From NCBI GenBank assembly GCA_963726065.1, contig CAVSAU010000002.1, positions 372,001 through 436,000 on the forward strand: DNA of 64,000 bases, given 5' to 3'. The notes below the pieces were generated by a model. The model made no database searches, was not told where the DNA came from, and saw only the letters and a list, made by a program, of their open reading frames with translations. Below are positions 1 through 8,065 of the stretch, piece after piece. Numbering within the stretch: the stretch's first letter is position 1; the number at the start of each line of letters is the position of its first letter. The position numbers and the translations under genes are program-made. The stretch is from Neomesorhizobium sp963726065. Its GTDB lineage: Bacteria > Pseudomonadota > Alphaproteobacteria > Rhizobiales > Rhizobiaceae.

Positions 1-1
1 C

Positions 2-734
2 GGCATGGGCGCGGCAAGTGCGGAAGCGCTGAAGGTCGGCGTCGCCGCCGAGCCCTATCCGCCGTTCACCTCGCCGGACGCGTCGGGCAAGTGGGTCGGC
101 TGGGAGGCCGAGATCATCGACGCCGTCTGCGCCGAGGCGAAACTCGAATGCGTCATCACGCCGGTTGCCTGGGACGGCATCATCCCGGCGCTGACCACCA
201 AGAAGATCGACATGATCATGAGCTCGATGTCGATCACCGCCGAACGCGAGAAGACGATTGCATTTCTCCGACAAGTACTACAACACGCCGACCGGCATCA
301 TGGGAGCGAAGGGCGAGGCGTTCGACGCGACGCCGGAAGGCCTGAAGGGCAAGATCATCGGCGTGCAGGTGTCGACGGTGCACGAGGCCTACGCCAAGAA
401 GCATTTCGGCCCGACCGCCGCCGAGATCAAGATCTACCAGACGCAGGATGAGGCCAATGCCGACCTCGCCGCCGGCCGCGTCGACGCGGTGCAGGCCGAT
501 GCGATCGCGCTGGATGCTTTCCTCGCCACCGATCAGGGCAAGGAATGCTGCGACATGAAGGGGAACGTCGCGGAAGATCTCGAGATTCTTGGGCCCGGCA
601 TCGGCGTCGGCCTGCGCAAGGAGGACACGGAGCTCAAGGGCAAGTTGAACGCCGCCATCAAGGGCATCCGCGCCAGTGGCAAGTACGACGAGATTTCCAA
701 GAAGTACTTCAACTTCGACATCTACGGCAGCTGA
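2..734 (+). CDS. Amino-acid ABC transporter substrate-binding protein (5' partial, one frameshift)
   Basis: Periplasmic solute-binding protein of the polar amino acid family (SBP_bac_3), which would deliver an amino acid to the two permeases just downstream. The window opens inside the signal peptide; the likely cleavage is at ASA before EALKVG. The mature start EPYPPF and later GVQVSTVHEAYAKKHF and GIGVGLRKED are typical of the family. The frame breaks near 264, where GCA TTT C TCC has one extra base; removing it joins KTIAF to SDKYYNTPTGI, and the protein then ends normally as FNFDIYGS. I read this as a sequence error. No ATPase gene for this transporter is seen in the window. Confidence 0.88.
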
Positions 735-780
735 GCACGGCTAACCGCGTGCGAGGCCTCTGGCCCTCATCCCGCCGCCA

Positions 781-812
781 CGAGCTTCTCCCCGTTCAAG
801 GGGAGAAGCTCG
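781..812. repeat. 13-bp-stem hairpin, member of a dispersed CTCCCC/GGGGAG palindrome family
   Basis: CGAGCTTCTCCCC, a six-base loop and the exact reverse complement form a 13-bp stem in the gap between the binding-protein gene and the first permease. There is no T-tract. Similar CTCCCC...GGGGAG palindromes occur at about 14651-14675, 37053-37074 and 42905-42930, so this looks like a dispersed intergenic element. It may also act as an attenuating stem after the highly expressed binding-protein gene. Confidence 0.6.
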
Positions 813-909
813 CCAACCGAGCCTTGGGCGTCCTCCCTTCCCGCCTTGCGCGGGAAGAGGCAGCCCCGGGGTTCGCCGATGCCGGCCAATTCCACTCGCG
901 GGAGCAACG

Positions 910-1662
910 CTGATCGAAACAATCCTCTCGCCGCTTCTCCAGGTCGGGGTTTTCGAGCTGCTCTCACCCTATCCGCCGGGCTGGGGCGGCACGCTGCTGA
1001 CCGGGCTTCTGCGCTCGATCGAAATCGCCACCGGCGCGTTCGGGCTGGGCCTCGTGCTGGGCGCCGCCGGCGCCTATGGCAAGCTCTATGGCGGTCCGGT
1101 CGTGCGCGACCTGCTCGAACTTTACACCACCGTGGTGCGGGCGGTGCCCGAGCTGGTGCTGATCCTGTTGCTCTATTACGCCGGCACCGATCTTCTCAAC
1201 CGCGCCCTGGAAGCCATGGGCTACGCCCGCGTCGACATCAGCGGCCTGGTCGCCGGCATCGTGTCGCTGGGCTTCGTGCAGGGCGCCTATTCCACCGAAG
1301 TGCTGCGCGGCGCCATCCTTGCGGTGCCGCAGGGACAGATCGAGGCGGCGCGCGCCTACGGCATGTCGCCATGGCTGCTGATGCGGCGCATCACGCTGCC
1401 GGCCATGCTGCCCTTCGCCATTCCCGGCCTGGCCAATCTGTGGCTGATCGCCACCAAGGATACCGCGCTGCTGGCGGTCGTCGGGTTCAACGAGCTGACC
1501 CTGGCGACCCGCCAGGCGGCGGGAACGACCAAGGCTTACTTCACCTTCTTCATGGCCGCCGGCGCGCTCTACCTGCTGCTCACCCTGTTCTCGGAACTCA
1601 TCATCGGACGTATCGAGAACTGGGCGCGGCGCGGCCTGCCGCCGGTAACCGAGGGGCGCTGA
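910..1662 (+). CDS. Amino-acid ABC transporter permease (HisM/GlnP type)
   Basis: Inner-membrane permease of the polar amino acid (HAAT) family. It carries the EAA loop QIEAARAYGMSPWLLMRRITLP at about residues 145-166 (position of the ATPase contact) and several hydrophobic helices. No ATG precedes the conserved N-terminus IETILSPLLQVGVFELL. A CTG at 910 with GGGAG just upstream is the best start, giving 250 residues; a shorter start near 1054 would remove the first helix. Its TGA overlaps the ATG of the next permease (TGATG), so the two are probably translationally coupled. Confidence 0.87.
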   Translation: MIETILSPLLQVGVFELLSPYPPGWGGTLLTGLLRSIEIATGAFGLGLVLGAAGAYGKLYGGPVVRDLLELYTTVVRAVPELVLILLLYYAGTDLLNRALEAMGYARVDISGLVAGIVSLGFVQGAYSTEVLRGAILAVPQGQIEAARAYGMSPWLLMRRITLPAMLPFAIPGLANLWLIATKDTALLAVVGFNELTLATRQAAGTTKAYFTFFMAAGALYLLLTLFSELIIGRIENWARRGLPPVTEGR

Positions 1663-2462
1663 TGGAAAACCGGCTGCCGCTCAGGACCCGCGTGCTCGGC
1701 TGGCTGCAGCCGCACCGGCTGGCGCTGATCGCCATCGGCATCGGGCTGCTCGTGGCGGCGGTGCGGTTCATGCGCTGGGACTGGCTGCCCGACTATTACG
1801 ACCTGGCGCTGGCCGGCATCTGGCGAACGATTTGGATCATGGTGGTGACCGGGGCGCTGGGCTTCATGCTGGCGGTGCCGCTCGGGCTTGCCCAGGCGGC
1901 CGGGCCGCGCTGGCTGGCGTGGCCGGCAAAGGCTTTCTGCACGGTGATCCGGGGCACGCCGCTGCTCCTGCAGCTATGGCTGCTTTATTACGGGCTGGGG
2001 TCGCTGTTTCCGCAATATCCCTGGATACGCCATTCATGGCTGTGGCCCTATCTCAGGCAGGCCTGGCCCTACGCCGTGCTGGCGCTGACGTTGTCGACCG
2101 GCGGCTACATCGGCGAGGTGATGCGCGGCGCCTTTGCCGGGGTGCCGCGCGGCCAGCTCGAAGCGGCGCGCGCCTTCGGCATGGCGCGCGGCAAGATCTT
2201 CCGGCGCATCTGGCTGCCGCAGGCGGTGCAGCGCGTGCTGCCGACGCTCGGCGGCGAAGCGGTGCTGTTGCTGAAGGCGACGCCGCTGGTGGCGACGATC
2301 ACCGTCGTCGACATCTATGCGGTCGCCTCGCGGGTGCGGCAGGATACGTTCATCACCTATGAGCCGCTGCTGCTGCTGGCGTTGATCTACCTGGCGATCA
2401 CCGGCATCCTCGTGCTCATCTTCCGCCGTCTCGAGGCGCGCATTCCGGCACGATTGGGATAG
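1662..2462 (+). CDS. Amino-acid ABC transporter permease (HisQ type)
   Basis: Second permease of the heteromeric amino-acid importer, 266 residues. Visible features are the GTPLLLQLWLLYYGLG segment and the EAA loop GQLEAARAFGMARGKIFRRI near the C-terminal third, followed by the last helix and a basic tail. The start ATG overlaps the stop of the upstream permease by one base. The oxidoreductase gene follows after five bases, so the transporter and enzyme form one operon. Confidence 0.9.
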   Translation: MENRLPLRTRVLGWLQPHRLALIAIGIGLLVAAVRFMRWDWLPDYYDLALAGIWRTIWIMVVTGALGFMLAVPLGLAQAAGPRWLAWPAKAFCTVIRGTPLLLQLWLLYYGLGSLFPQYPWIRHSWLWPYLRQAWPYAVLALTLSTGGYIGEVMRGAFAGVPRGQLEAARAFGMARGKIFRRIWLPQAVQRVLPTLGGEAVLLLKATPLVATITVVDIYAVASRVRQDTFITYEPLLLLALIYLAITGILVLIFRRLEARIPARLG

Positions 2463-2467
2463 TTGAA

Positions 2468-3472
2468 ATGACGGATATGAAGACACTTGGTCTCGACGAG
2501 GCGCGGACGCTTTGCGAACAGGCGGCGGTCGCGGCCGGCGCGAGCGCTGAAACTGCGCAGTCGATCGCCCGCGCCATGGTCGCGGCGGAGGCCGACGGCC
2601 AGGCTTCGGTGGGTCTGGCGCATTTCATCGACTATCTTAGCGACCTGCAGGCCGGTCGCATCAAGGGCAAGGCTGAGCCGGAGATCACCAGGCCGGCGCC
2701 GGCGATCGTTTTATCCAATGCGCATGGCGGTGCGGCGCATCCTGGATTCGACAGGGCGTTCGACGATCTCGTTTCGGCGGCGAAGGCCTGTGGCGTGGCG
2801 ATCTTCAGCCAGAGGAATTCCTACACCTGCGGCGCGCTCGGCTATTTCACCGGAAGGTTGGCGCAAGCCGGTTTCGTGGCGCTGGCGACCACCAACGGAC
2901 CGCCGATCGTGGCGGGATCGGGCGGCACCAAGGCTGTCTACTGCACCAATCCGATGTCTTTCGCGGCGCCCCAGGCCGGCGGGCCGCCGCTTCTGATCGA
3001 CCAGTCGTCGAGCGCCACCGCCTTCGTCAACGTCCGCAAGGCAGCAAGCGAGGGAAGACCCATTCCGGCAGGCTGGGCGCTCGATGGCGAAGGCCGCCCC
3101 ACCACCGACGCCAACGCGGCGATGAAGGGCGTTCTGCTCGCCTTCGGCGGCGAGCGTGGCGCCAACGTCGCGCTGATGGTGGATGTCCTGTCGGCTGGAT
3201 TGCCGGGCGCCAACTGGTCGGTGGAAGCGCCGCCCTTCGGTAGCGGCTCCGAGGGGCCGGGCACCGGCATGTTCGTCCTGGCGATCGATCCACAGGTTTT
3301 CGGATCGGGCTTCGCCGATCGCATGCGCTCGCAGATCGAGCGGCTTGGCGGCGACTACGGCGTCCACATTCCGGGTCTCGCCAAGGCTGCCGCACGGCAA
3401 CGGTCCGCCGCTCAAGGCATTTCCGTACCCGACGCGATCTATCGGCGCATTGCCGAATGGCCGGGACGTTGA
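2468..3472 (+). CDS. Ldh/malate-dehydrogenase family (type 2) oxidoreductase
   Basis: NAD(P)-dependent oxidoreductase of the Ldh_2 family, which includes malate, ureidoglycolate and delta-1-piperideine/pyrroline-2-carboxylate reductases; 334 residues, full length. The family signature SQRNSYTCGALGYFTGRL, the ATTNGPPIVAGSGG stretch and the GANWSVEAPPFG region are intact. Its place directly behind an amino-acid importer suggests it works on an imported amino acid derivative, for example a cyclic imino acid, but the substrate is inference. A hairpin terminator follows. Confidence 0.85.
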   Translation: MTDMKTLGLDEARTLCEQAAVAAGASAETAQSIARAMVAAEADGQASVGLAHFIDYLSDLQAGRIKGKAEPEITRPAPAIVLSNAHGGAAHPGFDRAFDDLVSAAKACGVAIFSQRNSYTCGALGYFTGRLAQAGFVALATTNGPPIVAGSGGTKAVYCTNPMSFAAPQAGGPPLLIDQSSSATAFVNVRKAASEGRPIPAGWALDGEGRPTTDANAAMKGVLLAFGGERGANVALMVDVLSAGLPGANWSVEAPPFGSGSEGPGTGMFVLAIDPQVFGSGFADRMRSQIERLGGDYGVHIPGLAKAAARQRSAAQGISVPDAIYRRIAEWPGR

Positions 3473-3491
3473 CGCACTGGCTGGTGTAAGA

Positions 3492-3515
3492 AGACCCCGC
3501 CGAAGCGGGGCCTTT
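3492..3515 (+). terminator. Rho-independent terminator after the amino-acid transport operon
   Basis: CCCCGC, a CGAA loop and GCGGGG followed by CCTTTCGTT, 20 bases after the oxidoreductase stop and just before the convergent CsbD gene. Confidence 0.75.
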
Positions 3516-3533
3516 CGTTACCGGGACGGTCCG

Positions 3534-3731
3534 TCAGTGCTTTGACAGCCAGGTGTCGATTTCCTTCTCCGCCTCTTCCTCGGCCTTGCCATAACGCTCC
3601 TGGATGCGGCCGGCGAGCTGGCGGCGATTGCCCTTGATGACGTCGAGGTCGTCATTGGTGAGCTTGCCCCATTGGGTCTGCACCTTGCCCTTGACCTGTT
3701 CCCAATTGCCTTCGATCTGGTTCCAGTTCAT
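3534..3731 (-). CDS. CsbD-family stress protein
   Basis: Small 65-residue hydrophilic protein beginning MNWNQIEGNWEQVKGKVQ, the classic CsbD fold signature (W..I.G.W...KGK). CsbD-like proteins are general-stress proteins of unknown biochemical role in many bacteria. The start at 3731 is supported by AAGGAAAA a few bases upstream; an in-frame upstream extension has no family similarity. It is convergent with the Ldh-family gene and divergent from the DoxX gene. Confidence 0.9.
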   Translation of the reverse strand: MNWNQIEGNWEQVKGKVQTQWGKLTNDDLDVIKGNRRQLAGRIQERYGKAEEEAEKEIDTWLSKH

Positions 3732-3934
3732 CCGGTTTTCCTTTCGAGATTTTCCGGCGGCCGAAATGCCTGCCTGGTCTGGAAACGCCACTTCATGGGA
3801 TGGGTTCCAAATTTTTGTCGGGTGGCCCTCGCAGCCTCGACGTGCGGACAATCACGCGATTGTCAAAGCGTGTTGATTTGACTGTTAGCAAAGCAACGAC
3901 AAGTGGTGCTGGATCAACATTGGAGACGGGAACC

Positions 3935-4387
3935 TTGAGCCAGACCACCGAGACCACCAGCCGCCGCCTGATTATTCCGGCCTTCCAGGGCCTCTATGCC
4001 TCAGCCCATGAAGGCGTCGAAACCATCCTGCGCGTCGTCGCCGGAGTGGCGCTCGTCACCCATGGCCTCGGCAAGATCGGCGATCCCTTCGGCGCCGCCG
4101 GCATGGTCGAAAGCCTCGGCTTCTATCCCGGCGTGTTCTGGTCGCCGCTGCTGTCGTTCACCGAATTCTTCGGTGGCATCCTGATCGCCCTCGGCTTGCT
4201 GACCCGCCCGGCGTCGTTCGCGGCGCTTTTCGTGCTGCTGGTCACCGTGTGGTTCCACTGGGTCACGCAGGGCCAGGGTTATGGCGGTGCTGAAAAATCG
4301 ATCCTGTGGTCGGCGATCTTCTTGTTCTTCGTCATCCGCGGCGGCAACCGCCATTCGGTCGATGCACGCATCGGGCGCGAATTCTGA
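3935..4387 (+). CDS. DoxX-family membrane protein
   Basis: Integral membrane protein of about 150 residues with four predicted helices. The DoxX pattern is clear: RVVAGVALVTHGLGKIG, then PLLSFTEFFGGILIALGLLTRPA and a last helix ILWSAIFLFFVIRGG. The TTG start at 3935 is chosen because GGAGACGGG lies at the right distance; an in-frame TTG also exists at 3920. Role unknown; family members have been linked to redox or sulfur metabolism. Confidence 0.82.
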   Translation: MSQTTETTSRRLIIPAFQGLYASAHEGVETILRVVAGVALVTHGLGKIGDPFGAAGMVESLGFYPGVFWSPLLSFTEFFGGILIALGLLTRPASFAALFVLLVTVWFHWVTQGQGYGGAEKSILWSAIFLFFVIRGGNRHSVDARIGREF

Positions 4388-4404
4388 TTTTCAGTCTGCC
4401 GGCA

Positions 4405-4813
4405 TCAAACGACGCCGGCAGCCTGTCTTTCCATCGCCTTCTTCATCGCCGCCAGGCCCTGCTCCATCATGGCCGCTATCGCCGGCGCCAGTTCGTGCGG
4501 CAGGAGATCGGCGATCCAGACGGCGCGGCTGCCCTTGGCTTCGGCCAAACACCTGTAAGGCGCCGTTGTGATGTGTCGGCTGGCTTTCGACCACCGACCA
4601 GACAAGCCGGCGTTCCGCGTCGTTGACATCGACGATGCGTTCGCGGGCGACAAGCCCGGAGGCGAAGGTGACGATGCGGGCGTCACCTTCGAGCCGCGTA
4701 TCGGTTACGAAACCCGGCGCCAGCCGCGTGTGCAGCGCGCCGACATCGCGGACGGCGTCCCAGACAAGTTCGGGCGCCGCCTCGATGAAGACTTCCTTGC
4801 GGATCGAAGCCAT
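4405..4813 (-). CDS. SRPBCC / polyketide-cyclase-like protein (one frameshift)
   Basis: START-like (SRPBCC) hydrophobic ligand-binding fold. The N-terminus RKEVFIEAAPELVWDAVRDV and the strand pattern GLVARERIVDVNDAERRLVWSVV are typical. An extra G near 4547 (GTG TTT G GCC) breaks the frame; removing it gives AEAKGSRAVWIADLLPHEL and a natural end AMERQAAGVV, total about 135 residues. It probably binds a small hydrophobic ligand; no enzyme activity can be assigned. It lies just downstream of the VOC gene on the same strand. Confidence 0.78.
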
Positions 4814-4833
4814 CTTCCCGGCCTTTCCGCCGA

Positions 4834-5211
4834 TCAGCCTTGCTTGCCGCAATAGGCTTCGATGCGGTAGCCGTCGGGATCGACCACGAAGGCTGCGTAA
4901 TAATTGGGCCCGTAACTGTCGCGCAGGCCGGGGCCGCCATTGTCGCTGCCGCCGGCCTTGAGCGCGGCGGCGTGGAAGGCATCGACGCTGTCGCGGCTCG
5001 GCGCATCGAAGCAGAAATGCAGATGCGAACCCTTGTCTGCCTGGACCGGTCGTTCAGCCTTTTCGACGAAAAAGACCGATGAATCGGCTCCGTAGCCGAG
5101 AGCGGCATCGCCATCATACTGACAGCTGTAGCCCAGCGGACCCAGTGCCGCGTCGTAAAACTGCTTGGCGCGACCGATGTCGTGGACGCCAATCGATACA
5201 TGGTTGAGCAT
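4834..5211 (-). CDS. VOC-family (glyoxalase/bleomycin resistance) protein
   Basis: 125-residue vicinal-oxygen-chelate protein: MLNHVSIGVHDIGRAKQFYDAAL at the N-terminus, SHLHFCFDAPSRDSVDAFHAAAL in the middle and the closing AAFVVDPDGYRIEAYCGK. Candidate metal ligands are His4, the mid-protein His and the late Glu, as in the family. The start at 5211 is preceded by GAGG. It is transcribed divergently from a CGNR regulator with a palindrome in between, a common regulator-target arrangement. Confidence 0.87.
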   Translation of the reverse strand: MLNHVSIGVHDIGRAKQFYDAALGPLGYSCQYDGDAALGYGADSSVFFVEKAERPVQADKGSHLHFCFDAPSRDSVDAFHAAALKAGGSDNGGPGLRDSYGPNYYAAFVVDPDGYRIEAYCGKQG

Positions 5212-5228
5212 TTTTTCCTCCATCAAAC

Positions 5229-5246
5229 TAACCACTATACTGGTTA
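5229..5246. promoter_or_regulatory. Palindromic operator candidate between VOC and CGNR genes
   Basis: TAACCA-CTATAC-TGGTTA is a perfect 6-bp inverted repeat with a 6-bp spacer, located 17 bases upstream of the VOC start and just before the divergent CGNR gene. It overlaps a possible -10 element (TATACT). The position suits autoregulation by the CGNR protein. Confidence 0.45.
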
Positions 5247-5258
5247 AATAGGTGCGAA

Positions 5259-5927
5259 ATGAGCTTGTCAACCGGCATGGGGGTTAGTTATAGCTCGCTC
5301 ATGACAACCTCCCGACATCAGATCCCGGTCGCGGCGACGATCGCAGCGCCCGCCGACAGCCTGTGCCTGGACTTCGTCAACACGCGCTACTGGCGGGGAA
5401 GCGCTGCCCCGACCGACGAACTGACCGGTTTCCAGCCGCTGCACAGCTGGCTGAAGGCAAAAGGTGGGCACCAAGAAAAGACGCTCGATGCCGTCGACGC
5501 CTGGGCAGCCAAGGCTCCGGCCAAAGCCGGCGAACTGTTCGGCGAGGCAATTGCGTTGCGCGAGATAGTCCACCGGCTGTTTGCCGCTGCTGCATCCGAA
5601 GCCTCGTTGCCGGCAGCGGATTTCGCGGCGTTGAACGCCATGCTGGCGATTGCACCGGCGCGCGGCAGGCTGGCGTCGCCCGATGCCGGCTGGGAAGTCT
5701 TCTTGCAGGGCGTTTCGACGCCCGCGCTGCTTGCCCCTGTGCTCTGGTCGGCCGCCGAGCTGCTGCTTTCGCGCAAGGACAGGCGGATCCGCCAATGCGC
5801 CAACGAAAAGTGCCGCTTCCTGTTTATCGACGAAAGCAAGAACGGCACGAGGCGGTGGTGTGACATGTCTTCCTGCGGCAACCGCGCGAAGGCGCACCGG
5901 CATTTGATGAAGAAGAAGCAGGCTTAG
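5259..5927 (+). CDS. CGNR zinc-finger transcriptional regulator (ABATE domain)
   Basis: The N-terminal stress-sensor-like ABATE domain (SLCLDFVNTRYWRG at about residue 35) is followed by the C-terminal zinc finger: CANEKCRFLFIDESKNGTRRWC, then MSSCGNRAKAHRH, giving four Cys and the CGNR signature. Proteins of this type are putative DNA-binding regulators. The annotated start at 5259 has AGGTG upstream; an internal ATG at 5301 (MTTSRHQIPVA) is equally plausible and would leave the palindrome in the leader. Likely target: the divergent VOC gene. Confidence 0.82.
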   Translation: MSLSTGMGVSYSSLMTTSRHQIPVAATIAAPADSLCLDFVNTRYWRGSAAPTDELTGFQPLHSWLKAKGGHQEKTLDAVDAWAAKAPAKAGELFGEAIALREIVHRLFAAAASEASLPAADFAALNAMLAIAPARGRLASPDAGWEVFLQGVSTPALLAPVLWSAAELLLSRKDRRIRQCANEKCRFLFIDESKNGTRRWCDMSSCGNRAKAHRHLMKKKQA

Positions 5928-6058
5928 AGCCTGTTCGCTAACTCTACTGACGGCGTGTTCTGCGCTTCCGGTGCTCACGTACTATACGTACGCTCCGCTC
6001 CGGTTCTCGAAATCCACCGCCATTTGACTCACCGCAGCGAGTTGTCAAACAGCCTCTT
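5928..6058. repeat. Probable intergenic repeat element with internal hairpin
   Basis: A non-coding segment bounded by imperfect inverted ends (GAGCCTGTT at the left, AACAGCCTC at the right). It contains ACGTA-CTA-TACGT inside a larger GCTC...CCGG palindrome. The arrangement resembles short dispersed repeat elements of rhizobial genomes, but only one copy is seen in this window. Confidence 0.35.
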
Positions 6059-6175
6059 GGAACCGACGCTGAACACAGTGTCGGCGAACCGGTGGCTCGA
6101 CGCGCCGCCCGGCTGCGATCAGGATGGCACCCGAACGGCGATTCCATCACCCACCGGTCGAGGAGATGACGGACA

Positions 6176-6883
6176 ATGGCAAAGGCATTCGAAGGCAGGC
6201 ATGTCGCGGTGACCGGTGGAACCGGGGCGCTGGGTGCGGCGGTGGTGGCGCGGCTGCTCGATGAGGGCGCGACATGCCATGTGCCCGTCAAACACGGTTC
6301 TGCGCCGGCGAATTTTGCCCATGCCAGCCATGATAGGGTGAGGATCGCCGTCAATGTCGACCTTGCCGATGCAGAGGCCGTCGATGCGTTCTATGCCGGC
6401 ATCCCGCAGCTCTGGGCGTCGATCCACATCGCCGGCGGCTTCGCCATGGCGCCGATAGACCGGGCGGAAGCTGATGATTTCTCGGCGATGATGGATATCA
6501 ATGCCAAGACGGCGTTCCTCTGCTGCCGCGCCGCCGCGCGGGCCATGCTGGCCGCGCACAACGGTGGCCGCATGGTCAATGTCGCGGCCCGGGCGGCGCT
6601 GGAGCCGCGCAAGGGCGCCGGCATGGCGGCCTATGCGGCGAGCAAGGCAGCGGTGGCGGCAATGACGGTGGCGCTGGCCGAGGAACTGAAGGCCGCCGAC
6701 ATTCTGGTCAACGCCGTGGCGCCGTCGACGCTCGATACGTCAGTCAACCGCGCGGCGATGCCAAAGGCCGATTTTTCGAAATGGGTGAGCCTCGACGCGG
6801 CCGCCGAGGCGATCGTCCATCTTGCCTCGCCGGCCAACCTGGTGGCGAGCGGGGTGGTCGCGCCTATATACGGGCGGGCATGA
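6176..6883 (+). CDS. SDR-family oxidoreductase
   Basis: Short-chain dehydrogenase/reductase of 235 residues. It has the cofactor motif TGGTGALG at residues 13-20, an acidic VDLADAEAV segment and the catalytic YAASK at about residue 150. The usual catalytic Ser is not obvious: the strand reads GRMVNVAARAALEP, with Ala where Ser is expected, and NAG is replaced by IAGG. It may be a divergent or non-canonical SDR; substrate unknown. Confidence 0.83.
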   Translation: MAKAFEGRHVAVTGGTGALGAAVVARLLDEGATCHVPVKHGSAPANFAHASHDRVRIAVNVDLADAEAVDAFYAGIPQLWASIHIAGGFAMAPIDRAEADDFSAMMDINAKTAFLCCRAAARAMLAAHNGGRMVNVAARAALEPRKGAGMAAYAASKAAVAAMTVALAEELKAADILVNAVAPSTLDTSVNRAAMPKADFSKWVSLDAAAEAIVHLASPANLVASGVVAPIYGRA

Positions 6884-7020
6884 ACCTCGGGACGCCGGAA
6901 GCAGCGCGACCTGCCGCGGGGACAGCCGCACCTAAACCTTTTTGCCGATGCCGGGCGATGAAACCTTGAAAAGAACAAATCGTTAATTGCGTGTAGTCTG
7001 CGATTATCGATAGTGGGGGT

Positions 7021-7956
7021 ATGGACGAAACCGTCGCAAAACTCTCAGAGATGTACGATGCGACACCGGTGCTGGTCGCGGCATATGACGGCTTCGATCG
7101 GCTGCGTTACGCCAACCGCGCTTTCCGCGCCGCTTTCTTCATCGATCCCGACGAGGCGCCGCTGTGGCCGGATTTCATGCGCCGCAATTTCATTGCACGC
7201 CGTGGCACCGTCATTAGCCGGCCGGATTTCGACGCCTGGCTGACCTCAACCTATTCGCGCCGCGGCAAGACCGGGTTCCGCGCCTTCGAGACCGACCTCC
7301 ATGACGGGCGCTGGCTGTGGATGACGGAGACCGTCCAGAGCGACGGCTGGATGCTGTGCATCGCCAGCGACATCACCCACCTCAAGGCGGACGGGCGTTC
7401 GCTGCGGCAGGACCGCGACTCCGCCCTCAAGGCGGCGCACACCGATGAACTGACGGGCGTCGCCAACCGCCGGTTCGTATACGCGCGCATGGACGAAATG
7501 CTGCTGCGGCCGGTTCCCGCGAACGGCGTGCTCGGCTGCATCGGCGTTATCGACCTCGACAATTTCAAATATGTCAACGACAGGTTCGGCCATCAGGCGG
7601 GCGATATCATCCTGCGCGATTTCGCCGCGACGATCCTGCGCCATCTTCGCCGCGCCGACTGTTTCGGCCGTGTCGGCGGAGAGGAGTTCATGCTGGTTCT
7701 GCCGGACACGACGGTCGCGACCGCCGTACTGATCGTCGAGCGGATGCTGGCTTCGATCCACCGGTCGCGGCCGCTGAAGGACAGGGCCGATGTCGGCTAT
7801 ACGTTCTCCGCGGGCATTGCGTCCGGCCATCCCGGCGACGATGCGGCCAGCCTCTGCGCGCGCGCCGACAGGGCGCTCTATGCCGCCAAGCTTGCCGGGC
7901 GCGACCGCATCCATGTCGATTGTCCCGGGGATGAACAATCCGCGATCGCCGGCTGA
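7021..7956 (+). CDS. Diguanylate cyclase with N-terminal PAS-like domain
   Basis: A 311-residue soluble protein. Residues 1-125 form a PAS-like sensor (PVLVAAYDGFDRLRYANRAF). Residues 135-300 form the GGDEF domain with DELTGVANRRF, DLDNFKYVNDRFGHQAGD and the active-site motif RVGGEEF. An RxxD inhibitory site (RRAD) precedes the A-site by the usual distance, so product inhibition by c-di-GMP is expected. No EAL domain or membrane segment. The ATG follows a GTGGGGG ribosome-binding site. Confidence 0.92.
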   Translation: MDETVAKLSEMYDATPVLVAAYDGFDRLRYANRAFRAAFFIDPDEAPLWPDFMRRNFIARRGTVISRPDFDAWLTSTYSRRGKTGFRAFETDLHDGRWLWMTETVQSDGWMLCIASDITHLKADGRSLRQDRDSALKAAHTDELTGVANRRFVYARMDEMLLRPVPANGVLGCIGVIDLDNFKYVNDRFGHQAGDIILRDFAATILRHLRRADCFGRVGGEEFMLVLPDTTVATAVLIVERMLASIHRSRPLKDRADVGYTFSAGIASGHPGDDAASLCARADRALYAAKLAGRDRIHVDCPGDEQSAIAG

Positions 7957-8000
7957 CGCGAGCCGCCGACCTGCTTGCCGGTGGCGCATCGCCTGAAAGA

Positions 8001-8030
8001 AAAACCCGCCGGATCGCTCCGGCGGGTTTT
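8001..8030. terminator. Bidirectional terminator between diguanylate cyclase and rpsA
   Basis: AAAACCCGCCGGA, loop TCGC, then the exact complement TCCGGCGGGTTTT: a 13-bp stem with A and T tracts on both sides, placed between convergent genes. Confidence 0.9.
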
Positions 8031-8065
8031 TGATTTCAGGGCCGCGGAAAGCGGCCGCGACAAGC

